From VXRN01 sp963664365 (GTDB lineage Bacteria > Chloroflexota > Dehalococcoidia > Lucifugimonadales > UBA1123): a stretch of DNA of 64,000 bases. Under the pieces are notes generated by a model that saw only the letters and a list, made by a program, of their open reading frames with translations, had not been told where the DNA came from and ran no database searches. A program made the translations under genes and the position numbers. Shown here in pieces: positions 18,758-27,547 of the stretch (the stretch's first letter is position 1; the number at the start of each line of letters is the position of its first letter). The stretch covers positions 3,100,001-3,164,000 of the forward strand of contig OY761144.1 of the NCBI GenBank assembly GCA_963664365.1, in the 5' to 3' direction.

Positions 18758-19051
18758 CTACCGCAACTCGCGCGCCAAGTCCCGCGCAGTTCTGATGTCG
18801 CGATCTTGGCTGTCCTTATCTCCACCCACCAACAACACGATTATCCTTTCCTCCTGCCGCGTGAAGTAGATGCGATAGCCCGGTCCGTAGTGGAGCCGAA
18901 ACTCCGATACACCTCCGCCCACTGATCGCACATCACCGTAGTTGCCCGATGATAACCGCTGTATACGGTCTGTTATCCGCCGCCGTGCCTGCGTGTCTCT
19001 AAGTCTTCGCAGCCACCGCTCGAATAATTCAGTTCGCCGAATCTCAATCAC
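18758..19051 (-). CDS. RelE/HigB-superfamily toxin (addiction module killer protein)
   Basis: A 97-residue basic protein with the killer-protein pattern: MIEIRRTELFERWLRRLRD, then RRRITDRIQRLSSGNYGD, a SVGGGVSEFRLHYGPGYRIY strand pair and LLVGGDKDSQDRDI. The family cleaves ribosome-associated mRNA and is normally held by an antidote encoded immediately downstream. Here that place is taken by the 1545-residue fusion gene starting nine bases after the stop. The GTG start at 19051 lies at the predicted transcription start, so the message may be leaderless. All expected core residues appear present, so the toxin looks intact. Confidence 0.85.
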   Translation of the reverse strand: MIEIRRTELFERWLRRLRDTQARRRITDRIQRLSSGNYGDVRSVGGGVSEFRLHYGPGYRIYFTRQEERIIVLLVGGDKDSQDRDIRTARDLARELR

Positions 19052-19057
19052 GCTCGG

Positions 19058-19086
19058 ATTGTATCAACCGCTGACATGTTGCGCAA
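19058..19086 (-). promoter_or_regulatory. Promoter TTGCGC-17-TACAAT of the toxin-helicase operon
   Basis: -35 TTGCGC at 19086-19081 and -10 TACAAT at 19063-19058, spacer 17. Predicted +1 is about 19051, the G of the toxin GTG. No clear operator palindrome overlaps it, unlike classical autoregulated toxin-antitoxin promoters. Confidence 0.5.
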
Positions 19087-19121
19087 AACGCGGCGCTGCA
19101 ACTCTGCCCACTTCGCCTCCC

Positions 19122-20069
19122 TCACGGCCCCACAGAGCGCCCACTGGCTGCCTCTCCCAAGACCCCCGCCCTCGCGGCGGCGAAGAGGTATGTGGTGAGG
19201 TAGCTCCGATAGGGACTCCACTTGCGCGACAGGTCCAGCGCCTCGCCGGGGGATAGCTGGCCCCGGTTGCACAGCAGGCCGAGCGACCGCTGTATCGCCA
19301 AGTCTCCGTGCGGGAAGCCGTCGGGCAGGCCGTAGGCGTGGATCAGAAGCCAGTGGGCAGTCCATGGTCCGACGCCGCGCAGTTTCAGCAGTTCGGCGAC
19401 AATCGCGTCGGCGGGAAGATTGGCAAGAGAGTCGAGATCCAATTCGCCCGCGACGGTCTGCGCCGCTATGTCATAGAGGTACTCGGACTTTCGCGCGCTT
19501 AGTCCGATGCCGCGAAGTCTCTCAGGGCCTGCCTCGGCTATCGATTCGGGTGATGGGAACGTTCTGTACTCGGCGCCGCCGAACACGACCGAGTCGCCGA
19601 GCGTGTCCACTATCGTCTCTCTCAACACTCGCGCGACATGCCCGCTGATCTGCTGTCCGAGTATCGCCAGCACGATAGCCTCGAACGGCGCTGCGGTCTG
19701 CGGTATCCCAAGTCCGCGAAAACGCCTGGCGAGAAAGCCGACCGCATCGTCGTCTTCGATCGCATGGTAGAAAGGGCGGAGATCGACGTGCGCCCCGACC
19801 AATCTCGCCGCCGTCTCAACCAGACGGTCCGCCGTGTTGGACGAGAGCGAATCGCCTGACAGCCTGATGTTCAGGAGCGGTTCGGACACGCTCCCGATGC
19901 TTTCAATCGTAACCAGCGCAGGCCCTTCCTCGGACCGCATCGCCCGCCGAAACATGCCGTCCTCGAACAGGTCGGCGGCGTAGCGGCCGCCGCCGTAGGT
20001 GGCGAAGGCGGCACTCAGGTCGAAGTCATACGGCGCGCGGGGGTTGAACTGTCGAGTTACAGTCTGCAT
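19122..20069 (-). CDS. AlkA-like DNA-3-methyladenine glycosylase (HhH-GPD family)
   Basis: Base-excision repair glycosylase that removes alkylated bases. It has an N-terminal AlkA-type beta domain (~1-110) and the HhH-GPD core: IVLAILGQQIS, RLRGIGLSARKSEYL, then the hairpin LKLRGVGPWTAHW and the catalytic Asp in FPHGDLAIQR. Length 315 fits. ATG start at 20069. It ends 70 bp from the divergent side of the toxin promoter; the region between is not otherwise coding. Confidence 0.9.
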   Translation of the reverse strand: MQTVTRQFNPRAPYDFDLSAAFATYGGGRYAADLFEDGMFRRAMRSEEGPALVTIESIGSVSEPLLNIRLSGDSLSSNTADRLVETAARLVGAHVDLRPFYHAIEDDDAVGFLARRFRGLGIPQTAAPFEAIVLAILGQQISGHVARVLRETIVDTLGDSVVFGGAEYRTFPSPESIAEAGPERLRGIGLSARKSEYLYDIAAQTVAGELDLDSLANLPADAIVAELLKLRGVGPWTAHWLLIHAYGLPDGFPHGDLAIQRSLGLLCNRGQLSPGEALDLSRKWSPYRSYLTTYLFAAARAGVLGEAASGRSVGP

Positions 20070-20094
20070 CCTAAACCTCTGGGCGATACTGGGC

Positions 20095-20345
20095 TTGTCC
20101 CACTCTGGATTCCGGCCTTCGCCGGAATCACCATGGCCTTGTCAGGCCACATAAGAGGGATGAAAATGGCGTGGCCCAGCCCCGGGCCTCTCTGGATTCC
20201 GGCCTTCGCCGGAATGACGGTTTGGTTGGTGTGGCTGCTATTTTCATGGTAATGACGGTTTGGTTGGTGTGGCTGCTATTTTCATGGTAATGACGGGTGA
20301 GTTGCGCGTACCAACCCCGTATCGGAGTACGGGACATGCTTGGGA
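20095..20345. repeat. Intergenic repeats: TTCCGGCCTTCGCCGGAAT hairpins and a 38-bp tandem duplication
   Basis: Two copies of the inverted repeat ATTCCGGCCTTCGCCGGAAT (near 20108-20127 and 20196-20215) flank unremarkable sequence. A 38-bp unit beginning TGACGGTTTGGTTGGTGTGG is then repeated twice in direct tandem (about 20215-20290). A CCCCGTATCGGAGTACGGG hairpin follows near 20320. No gene is supported between 20070 and 20371. Confidence 0.8.
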
Positions 20346-20371
20346 CAGCCTCGGCGATAACGGTACGATGG

Positions 20372-21409
20372 TCATTGGATGAGCATCCCGTCGCCGAAGC
20401 TGTAGAAGCGGTAGCCCTCATCGGCGGCGGTCTTGTACGCCCTGAGTATCCTGTCGGTTTCGGAGAACGCTGAGACCAGCATCAGCAGGGTCGATTTCGG
20501 CAGGTGGAAGTTGGTCACGAGTCCGTCTATTACCTTGAACTCGAATCCGGGCGTGATGAATAGATCGACCCAGCCGGATCCGGCGCTCACCAGGGTTTTG
20601 GGGTCCGGGTTGGCGATGGCCGCGTGCTCAAGCAGCCTTACGGCGGTTGTGCCTACGGATATTATCCGGCGTCCCTCCGACTTGGCTCGGTTTATCTCGT
20701 CCGCCGCCGTCTGAGATAGGCTCCAATGCTCCGAGTGCATCTTGTGTTCGGACGGGTCGTCCGACTGCACCGGCTTGAACGAGTCCCATCCGACGTGCAG
20801 CGTTACGAACGTCTTCCGCGCCCCCGCGTCCGCCAGCCGGTCCAACAGTCGTTGGGTGAAGTGGAGTCCCGCCGTCGGAGCGGCGACGCTGCCCTCAGTC
20901 CGCGCGTAGATGGTCTGATAGCGTTCGGGGTCGTCCAAGGTCTCGTGAATGTACGGGGGCAGCGGGACGACACCGATGCACTTTAGGTTCGACTCGTCCT
21001 CGAAACGCACGACCCTGGAACCGGACTCCTCCACGTCCATCACCTGCCCCTTGACTTGGACACTCCCCGATTCGTCCGTGACCACGAACTCAGCGCCGCG
21101 CCGCATCCTGCGACCCGGCTTGACCAACGCGCTCCACGTATTGCGCTCGACGCGGCTCAGCAGCAGTAGTTCGATCCCTCTATCCGACCCCTTCAGGCGG
21201 CCGCGCAGCCTTGCCGGAAACACGCGGCTATCGTTGAAGACCAGCAGGTCGCCCGGCCTTAGCAGATCGGGCAGATCGGTGAACCGATGGTGCGACACCT
21301 CGCCTGAATGCCTGTCCATGACCATGAGCCTGGCGGAATCGCGCGGTTCAGCCGGAGTCTGGGCGATGAGATGCGGGGGCAGATGGTAGTCGTAGTCTGA
21401 GGTCAGCAT
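20372..21409 (-). CDS. queA: S-adenosylmethionine:tRNA ribosyltransferase-isomerase
   Basis: Queuosine biosynthesis: transfers and isomerises the ribosyl moiety of SAM onto preQ1-modified tRNA to give epoxyqueuosine. Family blocks are clear: SDYDYHLPPHLIAQTPAEPR at the start, RPGDLLVFNDSRVFPARL, the AAPTAGLHFT motif, HVGWDSFKPV and FITPGFEFKVIDGLVTNFH near the end. The 345-residue length is normal. It starts five bases after the stop of the MFS gene and is presumably co-transcribed with it. Confidence 0.97.
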   Translation of the reverse strand: MLTSDYDYHLPPHLIAQTPAEPRDSARLMVMDRHSGEVSHHRFTDLPDLLRPGDLLVFNDSRVFPARLRGRLKGSDRGIELLLLSRVERNTWSALVKPGRRMRRGAEFVVTDESGSVQVKGQVMDVEESGSRVVRFEDESNLKCIGVVPLPPYIHETLDDPERYQTIYARTEGSVAAPTAGLHFTQRLLDRLADAGARKTFVTLHVGWDSFKPVQSDDPSEHKMHSEHWSLSQTAADEINRAKSEGRRIISVGTTAVRLLEHAAIANPDPKTLVSAGSGWVDLFITPGFEFKVIDGLVTNFHLPKSTLLMLVSAFSETDRILRAYKTAADEGYRFYSFGDGMLIQ

Positions 21410-21414
21410 GGACT

Positions 21415-22902
21415 TCAGCCGGTCGGCGCCGCTTCAGGACGGCTGGGAGGGACGGACACGCTCGATGCGCGGTGGAGGTAGGCGAGGAACGCGCCGAAGC
21501 AGAGCACGAAGACGACCATGAGGCTGGAAAGCTGGAAGCCCTGAATGTAGAAGGTATGCGCGGCGACATCGGACATTCGGGATATGCCGGCGGGCAGGGC
21601 GATGGCGAGCACGGCGGCGGCGGTGGTCGCGCCGAGCGCGTGGCCCATCTCTCGCGTCGTTTCCAGCATCCCGGACGCCGCTCCCCTGTATCTCAGCGGC
21701 AGCGAGTTCATCACCGTGGCGTTGTTGATCGGATTGAACATGTTCGTCCCGACGGAAATTGGAATCATCAGAAGCGGCAGCAGCCAGAAAGATATGTCCG
21801 ACGCGACAAGGCTGAGCGTCAGGAAGCCTCCCGCGATGACCACCATCATGATCGGGCGCATCAGCGGCGGCCTGTACCTGTCGTAAACCCAACCGGCGAC
21901 CATGGGCATGAACAGGCCGAGCATCTGGCTGGGGAGCAGCACGACCGTGACGTACAGCGGCGGCCTGCCAAATCCCTGTTCCACGAGTATCGGAACCAGG
22001 GTCATGGTGGAGAGCATCGAAAAGTGATATGTGACGTTGGTCGCGAGCGAGAGGGTGAAGGGAGCGCGCTTGAAGTGCTGTACGTCCACGATAGGGTTGG
22101 ACATCTTCCGCTCGACCAGGAAGAACACCCCCAGCATCGCCACGAACAGAAGATGCATGGGCAGGTGATAGGAGAGCGCGTCAGGACTGACGTAAGACTC
22201 CTCGCCGCCGTGAAGATGGGAGCCGGAGAGCACGAGCACGACTCCCGCGGCGACCAGCACGAGCGCGCCAAACCAATCGACGGGGCCTTCTTCGCCGGGT
22301 CTCTCGACCTTGGATTGGCTGCGCAGCATGGGTATCGACGCGCCGACGGCGAGAACGCCGAGGGGCACGAACGTCAGGAATATCATGCGCCAACCCACGA
22401 ACTGGAGCAGCGCTCCGAAGAAGGCGAGCCCGATCAGCGTCCCGAACCTGGACCCGATAATCGGAATCGCGAACGCCCGCCCGCGCTCGTTGGGCCGGAA
22501 GTTGGCCGCGAGTATCGCGTTGGCGTTGCCCATGACCAACGCCGAGCCGAGTCCGGTCACGGCGCGCCACGCCACGATCTGCCAGAGGTCCTGAGACAGC
22601 GCGATCAGCGCCGAGCCGACGGTCGAGAGGACGATGCCGACGAAGAAGACCCTGGCGTGGCCGTAGCGGTCGCCCAGTCTCGCGCCCAGCATGACGAACG
22701 CGCCCAGCATCATAAGGTATATGATTACTATCCAGGCGGTATCGTCTATCGAGGTGTCGAAGGCGTCCGCCAGCGTCGGGAGGGAGATGGCGATGGGCAG
22801 GCTCGATAGCTGCACGAGCATGTACGCGGCCGTGAGCGCCAGCAGCGCCTCCCTCCGGTCTCGCGTATCGAGGAGGGCGCCTATTGGCGCGAAAACACTC
22901 AA
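21415..22902 (-). CDS. MFS drug exporter, DHA2 (EmrB/QacA-like) family
   Basis: Proton-driven membrane exporter with about 14 hydrophobic segments over 495 residues. Motif A is GARLGDRYGHARVF after helix 2, and motif C-like glycine-rich turns are in helix 5 (PIIGSRFGTLIGLAFFGALL). SLPIAISLPTLADAFDTS in helix 1 is typical of DHA2 members. TTG start at 22902 is chosen because GGAG lies ten bases upstream and no ATG precedes helix 1. Substrate unknown. It is followed directly by queA. Confidence 0.9.
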   Translation of the reverse strand: MSVFAPIGALLDTRDRREALLALTAAYMLVQLSSLPIAISLPTLADAFDTSIDDTAWIVIIYLMMLGAFVMLGARLGDRYGHARVFFVGIVLSTVGSALIALSQDLWQIVAWRAVTGLGSALVMGNANAILAANFRPNERGRAFAIPIIGSRFGTLIGLAFFGALLQFVGWRMIFLTFVPLGVLAVGASIPMLRSQSKVERPGEEGPVDWFGALVLVAAGVVLVLSGSHLHGGEESYVSPDALSYHLPMHLLFVAMLGVFFLVERKMSNPIVDVQHFKRAPFTLSLATNVTYHFSMLSTMTLVPILVEQGFGRPPLYVTVVLLPSQMLGLFMPMVAGWVYDRYRPPLMRPIMMVVIAGGFLTLSLVASDISFWLLPLLMIPISVGTNMFNPINNATVMNSLPLRYRGAASGMLETTREMGHALGATTAAAVLAIALPAGISRMSDVAAHTFYIQGFQLSSLMVVFVLCFGAFLAYLHRASSVSVPPSRPEAAPTG

Positions 22903-23144
22903 ACGGCTACACTCCTATTGTGCCCTATCGTGATTGACATGCCCAGAACGCGGTCTCGTAATCCTATCACAGCGGACGTGGAACGCCGCACTAACTTTTC
23001 CGTTCCCGATTCGTTAGATATAGCTAGCGGGGATATTCACGCAGCCTTCGACGCACTGGAATCTCTATGCCTATGGTCACATACAACGACAGCCATTCTC
23101 AGGGTGTATCCACTCTGTTCGCTTCGCTGACGGGAAGGGCAAGC
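22903..23144. other. Intergenic region between divergent MFS and ECF-sigma genes
   Basis: A TTGACA at 22934-22939 has no good -10 at standard spacing. No other structure was recognised. Promoters for both divergent units must lie here. Confidence 0.5.
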
Positions 23145-23744
23145 ATGGAAGCCAAGTCAGCAGAAGCGGACTCTGTTGAGGACATCGTGAGACGGGCGCA
23201 GGCCGGCGACTCGTCCGCGTTCGGGCGGTTGTATGAGATGTACTACGATCAGATCCACCGCTACGTCGCCTTCAAGTGCGGCAATCGTCTGGAGGCCGAA
23301 GACCTGACCGGAGAAGTGTTCCTCAAGATGATCGAGTCGATAGACAAGTTCAAGTTCAAGGGCTTTCCGTTCACGTCGTGGCTGTACAGGATTGCCCACA
23401 ACGCGGTAGTCGACAACTTCCGACGCAAGGGTCGGAGGCCGACGGTGCCGTTGGACGACTTCATCGCGACGACAACGGCGGACGACAGCGATCTGGAGAG
23501 TCGCGCCGAAATTAGCTGGACGATGAGGGAAGTCGTCCGCGCCATGCAGGATCTGACGGACTTGCAGCGCGAGGTGATAACGCTGCGATTCGCGGGCGGA
23601 CTGTCCGTCGCGGAGACGGCGTCCGCGGTCGGGAGGAAGGAAAACGCGGTCAAAGCGCTTCAGCACGCGGGCATTCGGAAGCTGAGGCAGATCATGAATC
23701 CGCCGCAGCCGGCGACCGCCGCGAGATCGGAGCTTGAGCTGTGA
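23145..23744 (+). CDS. ECF-family RNA polymerase sigma factor
   Basis: About 199 residues with region 2 (FGRLYEMYYDQIHRYVAFKC, then EDLTGEVFLKMIES and FTSWLYRIAHNAVVDNFRRK) and region 4 (LTDLQREVITLRFAGGLSVA, then KENAVKALQHAGIRKLRQI). ATG at 23145 has GGAAGGG upstream; an in-frame ATG at 23067 would add 26 residues. It begins a co-directional string (anti-sigma-like DUF5667 protein, HlyD adaptor, MacB ATPase, permease, glycine-rich protein), so it probably regulates that exporter operon, including itself. Confidence 0.93.
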   Translation: MEAKSAEADSVEDIVRRAQAGDSSAFGRLYEMYYDQIHRYVAFKCGNRLEAEDLTGEVFLKMIESIDKFKFKGFPFTSWLYRIAHNAVVDNFRRKGRRPTVPLDDFIATTTADDSDLESRAEISWTMREVVRAMQDLTDLQREVITLRFAGGLSVAETASAVGRKENAVKALQHAGIRKLRQIMNPPQPATAARSELEL

Positions 23745-23754
23745 GAGGTGAAGC

Positions 23755-24624
23755 ATGAATCAGGAGCTTAGCGAGGCCCTGAACGACTGCCTCGACCGAT
23801 TGATTCAGGGAGAGAGTATCCAGGAGTGTCTGAGCCTGTATCCTCAGCACGCCCAAGAACTGGAGCCCCTGTTGCAGGTGGCGTCCGCCACGATGCGCGC
23901 CGCCGAAACGGTTCGCCCCAGTCCATCGGCCAAGGCCGGAAACTTCCAGCGTTTCACCCAAGCCGTTGCCGAGCGCGCGGCGAACCGGCAGCGCAAATCG
24001 GCTCCGGGCTGGTCCAGATGGATTCCGGTCGCGCGTCCCATTCTGGTCGGCGTTGCGGCGATCGCGGTGTTCGTCATGAGCGCCGGAGTCGCAACCGCCG
24101 CGTCTTCAAGCTCGGCGCCCGGTGAACCCCTATACTGGGTGAAGACGACGAAAGAGAGCATCGAAAGCAACATCCACCGGTCTAACGAAAGCCGCGCCAA
24201 CTATGAGGCCAATCTGGCCAAGGTGCGCGGCGACGAGGTGAGCAGGCTCATCGAGCGTGGACATCTCGAACGCGCCGACCAGACGATGAAGCGGATGACT
24301 ATTCATCTGAGACGCTCGGCCCACTACGCGGGGATCACGATCACCGTCAATCCGGTCGAGATGCCCGAGAAGACGCCCGCCCGCATAGGCCTCAACAGCG
24401 CCGAGAAGCTCAAGGACCGGCTGGACCGCGACCGCCAGCAGTTCAGGACGCGGGTGGAGCGGGTGATCGTCCTGATGCCGCCGGAGAGCAGGCCGCACGT
24501 CAAGCAATACATCATGCGCACCGAGTTGGGCTACGGACTGATCATCGGCGCGATTCAGAGAAACACACCGGCCAACCGGCCATTCATAATCGTCGTAGGG
24601 CCGCCGACAAGGAGCCAGCGTTGA
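23755..24624 (+). CDS. DUF5667-type membrane protein, probable anti-sigma factor
   Basis: A 289-residue single-pass protein. The cytoplasmic N-terminus (~1-85) has the helical LDRLIQGESIQECLSLYP..A.ELEPLL pattern seen in Chloroflexota ECF anti-sigma proteins. One membrane segment (about 95-120, ILVGVAAIAVFVMSAGVATA) is followed by an extracytoplasmic DUF5667 domain beginning GEPLYWVKTTKESIE. It lies ten bases after the ECF sigma gene and its stop overlaps the next start (TTGA). Anti-sigma function is inferred from this position and the family. Confidence 0.85.
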   Translation: MNQELSEALNDCLDRLIQGESIQECLSLYPQHAQELEPLLQVASATMRAAETVRPSPSAKAGNFQRFTQAVAERAANRQRKSAPGWSRWIPVARPILVGVAAIAVFVMSAGVATAASSSSAPGEPLYWVKTTKESIESNIHRSNESRANYEANLAKVRGDEVSRLIERGHLERADQTMKRMTIHLRRSAHYAGITITVNPVEMPEKTPARIGLNSAEKLKDRLDRDRQQFRTRVERVIVLMPPESRPHVKQYIMRTELGYGLIIGAIQRNTPANRPFIIVVGPPTRSQR

Positions 24625-27545
24625 ACAAAGAAACATGGTCCAGGGCGCTGGCTTCGGTCAGGGCGATTAGGGCTTGGCAAGTAATCGTCCTGGTCGTAAT
24701 CCTACTGGGAGCCGGCGCCGGAACCTATCTGGCCTACTCATTCCTCACGGTGTCGGACTCAGTCCGGCTCGAAGAGGACCAGCAGCTAATCCCCGTGCAG
24801 CGCGGAGACCTGGTGAAAGAGGTCTCGATCAGCGGGACCGTCAGCTTCCCGAATCGCGAGACGCTCACGTTCGGCTCCTCAGGCATCGTAGATGACGTGC
24901 TGGTCGAGGAGGGCGAGAGGGTGGTCGAGGGCCAAACGTTGGCGACTCTGGACGCGGACACCATCGCCGGTCTCGAAGAGGCGGCGGCCAAGGCGCGGGT
25001 CGATCTCAGAGACGCGGAGGACGCCCTAGCCGACTACCTCGAACCCCCAAGCGATCTGAAAATCGCCGAAGCCAGGCACAAGGTCGCACAGGCCGAACTC
25101 AGCCTACAAAACGCCAATGAGGCCCTGGATAAGATTCTGGAGCCGACCGCGGTTGAGGCAGCCGACGCCGAGGCCAAGATTTCGAGACTTCTGCTCGATC
25201 TCCAAGACGCCGAGGATAAGCTCGAAGATCTCATCGATCCGCCCGTATCCCTCTTGGACTTGGAGAAGGCGCAGATCGATGTCGAGGCCGCCCAGTTGAG
25301 CATCGAAGTCGCCAGGGACAACCTTGAAGCGCTGTTCGAGCCTGTATCCGGTCAGGACATCGCCAGAGCCGAATCGAGGATCGAGTCGGCGCGCGTCTCA
25401 CTCGAAAAGGCCAAAGATGACCTGGAGGCCCTCTTCGAGAGCGCCGACGATCAGGACGTCTCCCAGGCACAGACGGCGATAGAGCGGGCAAAACTCAACG
25501 TGCGGAAGGCGGAGGAAGCTCTCGCGGAACTGATGGAACCGGCGGACCCGCTCGCCGTCTCCAAAGCTGAAGACTCGATCGCCAATATGGACCTGGCCGT
25601 TGAGAGCGCGCGGGAAGCGCTGGCCGAGCTTCTCGCGGAGCCGTCGCCCGAAGACGTGGAGGACGCGAACGTAGCCATCGAACGCGCCGCCTCGGACCTG
25701 CCCCTCTTACGGGAGGAGCTTGAGGTCGCAAGGCGCGACCGCGAGATCAAGCTGGAGGAGGTCCAGCATCGGGTGGACGACGCGGCGGAGGCCTACGCGC
25801 TGAAGTTCTTGGAGTGGCTCGGCATCGAAGTGGACGCCGAGAGCGTCGATCCCGATTACGAAGCGGCGCTCGCCGCGCTCGGCGTCGATCTGGCGACTCT
25901 GTTCGACCCGTCCAATCAACTCCCCGAAAACCCGCTCATCGGCGTACACAAGGAGAGCACCCCAAGCAACGACCCTTCCACCCCGTGGAACGAGTTCACG
26001 GTCTATGCCTGGTTGAACCTCCACTTCGCGCCGATAGTGGGCGTCTGCGAACCCGACGAGATACCCACAAGGGGACACTGCGTGCAGGATGAGTTCCGAA
26101 AGACGGGGGAGGCGTACCAGGCGGCGATAGACAACTTTGAGTCGGTCGATTCGCAGTTGGCGCGCATGATAGCCGAGAAGGAGTCCGCCGAACAGAGGGC
26201 TCAGGACGCTCTGGACAAGGCGCAGGAGGCGTTGGACGACCTGATGGAGCCGCCCGACGCCCTGGCCGTCACCCGGCATGAGAGCGACATCGCCACTGCC
26301 GAATTGAATGCGGAGAACGCGCGGCAGGCTCTGGAAGACCTTCTCGCGCCGCCCGACGCCACCGCCGTCGCCGACAGAGAGATGGACATTACGCTTGCGA
26401 AAGAGTCTCTCGCGAACGCCGAGCAGGCGCTGGAAGACCTTTTCACGCCCGCTGAGGCGCTGGCCATCGAATCGAGGGAAGCGGCTGTGGAGGCCGCCGA
26501 ACTGGACCTCGTCGACGCGGAGCAAGCGCTGGCCGATCTGATGGAGTCCCCGGATGAGCAGGAGGTCGAAAAGCGAAACCTGGACATCGCTCAGGCCCAG
26601 ATCGAACTCCGCAGCGCCGAGGAGCGTTTGGCCGATCTCGTCGAAACCGTGGATGAGACGGCGGTCGCCAACCAGCGTATGCAGATCGCGCTCATCCGGG
26701 CGAACATCGCCCAGGCCGAGGACGACTTGGCCGAGTTGAAGTCCGGCGAGGACCGCCCAGGGTACGACGAGAGGTCGCAAGACATCGACACCGCCCAACT
26801 CGCCCTCGAGCAGCGGCGCGAAGAACTGGCCGACCTCGAAGGTCAGACCACGGAACAGGTCGACGTCGATTTCTTGGAGGCTGCCATATCGGCGGCGCGG
26901 GCGGCGGTGGAACAGGCGGATAGGCGACTGGCGGACTCCACGCTCGAAGCGCCATGGGACGGGTTCGTCTCACAGGTCAACGTGGAGCAGGGCCAGCAGG
27001 TCGGGGCCAACGCCTCTGTGCTGGAACTGGTCGATACCAACGTGATCGAGATAGACGGCTCGGTGGACGAAATCGACGTGCTGTCGGTTGTGGTGGGGAC
27101 TGAAGCCTCCGTTACGATGGACGCGCTTCCGGGACAGTCGCTCCCGGGATTGGTATCCTTCCTCGGCGCCGAAGCTCAGTCACAGCAGGGCATCGTCAGT
27201 TACCCCATCGGGGTACAGCTTCAGCCGCCGGACGACGTAGCGTTGCCCGAAGGTCTCAGCGCGGTCGCGACGATTACCATCGGCCAGGACCTCGACGTGC
27301 TGCTCGTCCCGATTCAGGCGGTGCGAGGCAGTTTCGACCAGCCCACGCTCGGCGTTATGCGGGACGGCGAGATAGCGGAGACACCCGTGACGCTCGGAAA
27401 CAGCGACGACTTCTGGACCGTGGTAACCGACGGAGTCGCGGAGGGCGACCAGATCGTCATGACGACGCAGGTCGATGAGAACGAGTTCGGCGGGTTCGGA
27501 CCTCGCCGCGGAAGCGGCGTCCAAATCCGGAGGGTAGTGAGATAG
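24621..27545 (+). CDS. Very long HlyD/MacA-type membrane-fusion (adaptor) protein
   Basis: Adaptor for the MacB-type exporter encoded next. It has one N-terminal membrane anchor (~20-45), the first lipoyl half with GDLVKEVSISGTVSFPNRET and VVEGQTLATLDADTI, an enormous coiled coil (~110-775), the second lipoyl half (APWDGFVSQVNVEQGQQVGA) and a C-terminal beta domain. At 974 residues it is about 2.5 times a usual MacA. The coiled coil is made of about a dozen ~30-35-residue imperfect repeats containing A..AL.DL.EP.D...V. It is interrupted near residues 395-490 by a globular insert with two cysteines (VGVCEPDE, RGHCVQDE). Start TTG at 24621 has AAGGAG upstream and overlaps the previous stop. Confidence 0.9.
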   Translation: MNKETWSRALASVRAIRAWQVIVLVVILLGAGAGTYLAYSFLTVSDSVRLEEDQQLIPVQRGDLVKEVSISGTVSFPNRETLTFGSSGIVDDVLVEEGERVVEGQTLATLDADTIAGLEEAAAKARVDLRDAEDALADYLEPPSDLKIAEARHKVAQAELSLQNANEALDKILEPTAVEAADAEAKISRLLLDLQDAEDKLEDLIDPPVSLLDLEKAQIDVEAAQLSIEVARDNLEALFEPVSGQDIARAESRIESARVSLEKAKDDLEALFESADDQDVSQAQTAIERAKLNVRKAEEALAELMEPADPLAVSKAEDSIANMDLAVESAREALAELLAEPSPEDVEDANVAIERAASDLPLLREELEVARRDREIKLEEVQHRVDDAAEAYALKFLEWLGIEVDAESVDPDYEAALAALGVDLATLFDPSNQLPENPLIGVHKESTPSNDPSTPWNEFTVYAWLNLHFAPIVGVCEPDEIPTRGHCVQDEFRKTGEAYQAAIDNFESVDSQLARMIAEKESAEQRAQDALDKAQEALDDLMEPPDALAVTRHESDIATAELNAENARQALEDLLAPPDATAVADREMDITLAKESLANAEQALEDLFTPAEALAIESREAAVEAAELDLVDAEQALADLMESPDEQEVEKRNLDIAQAQIELRSAEERLADLVETVDETAVANQRMQIALIRANIAQAEDDLAELKSGEDRPGYDERSQDIDTAQLALEQRREELADLEGQTTEQVDVDFLEAAISAARAAVEQADRRLADSTLEAPWDGFVSQVNVEQGQQVGANASVLELVDTNVIEIDGSVDEIDVLSVVVGTEASVTMDALPGQSLPGLVSFLGAEAQSQQGIVSYPIGVQLQPPDDVALPEGLSAVATITIGQDLDVLLVPIQAVRGSFDQPTLGVMRDGEIAETPVTLGNSDDFWTVVTDGVAEGDQIVMTTQVDENEFGGFGPRRGSGVQIRRVVR

Positions 27546-27547
27546 AC

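Noticed and set aside
21472..22809. Long plus-strand frame (445 codons), rich in Arg, His and Glu
   Set aside because: Antisense to the MFS exporter with clear membrane helices; composition is typical of a shadow frame.
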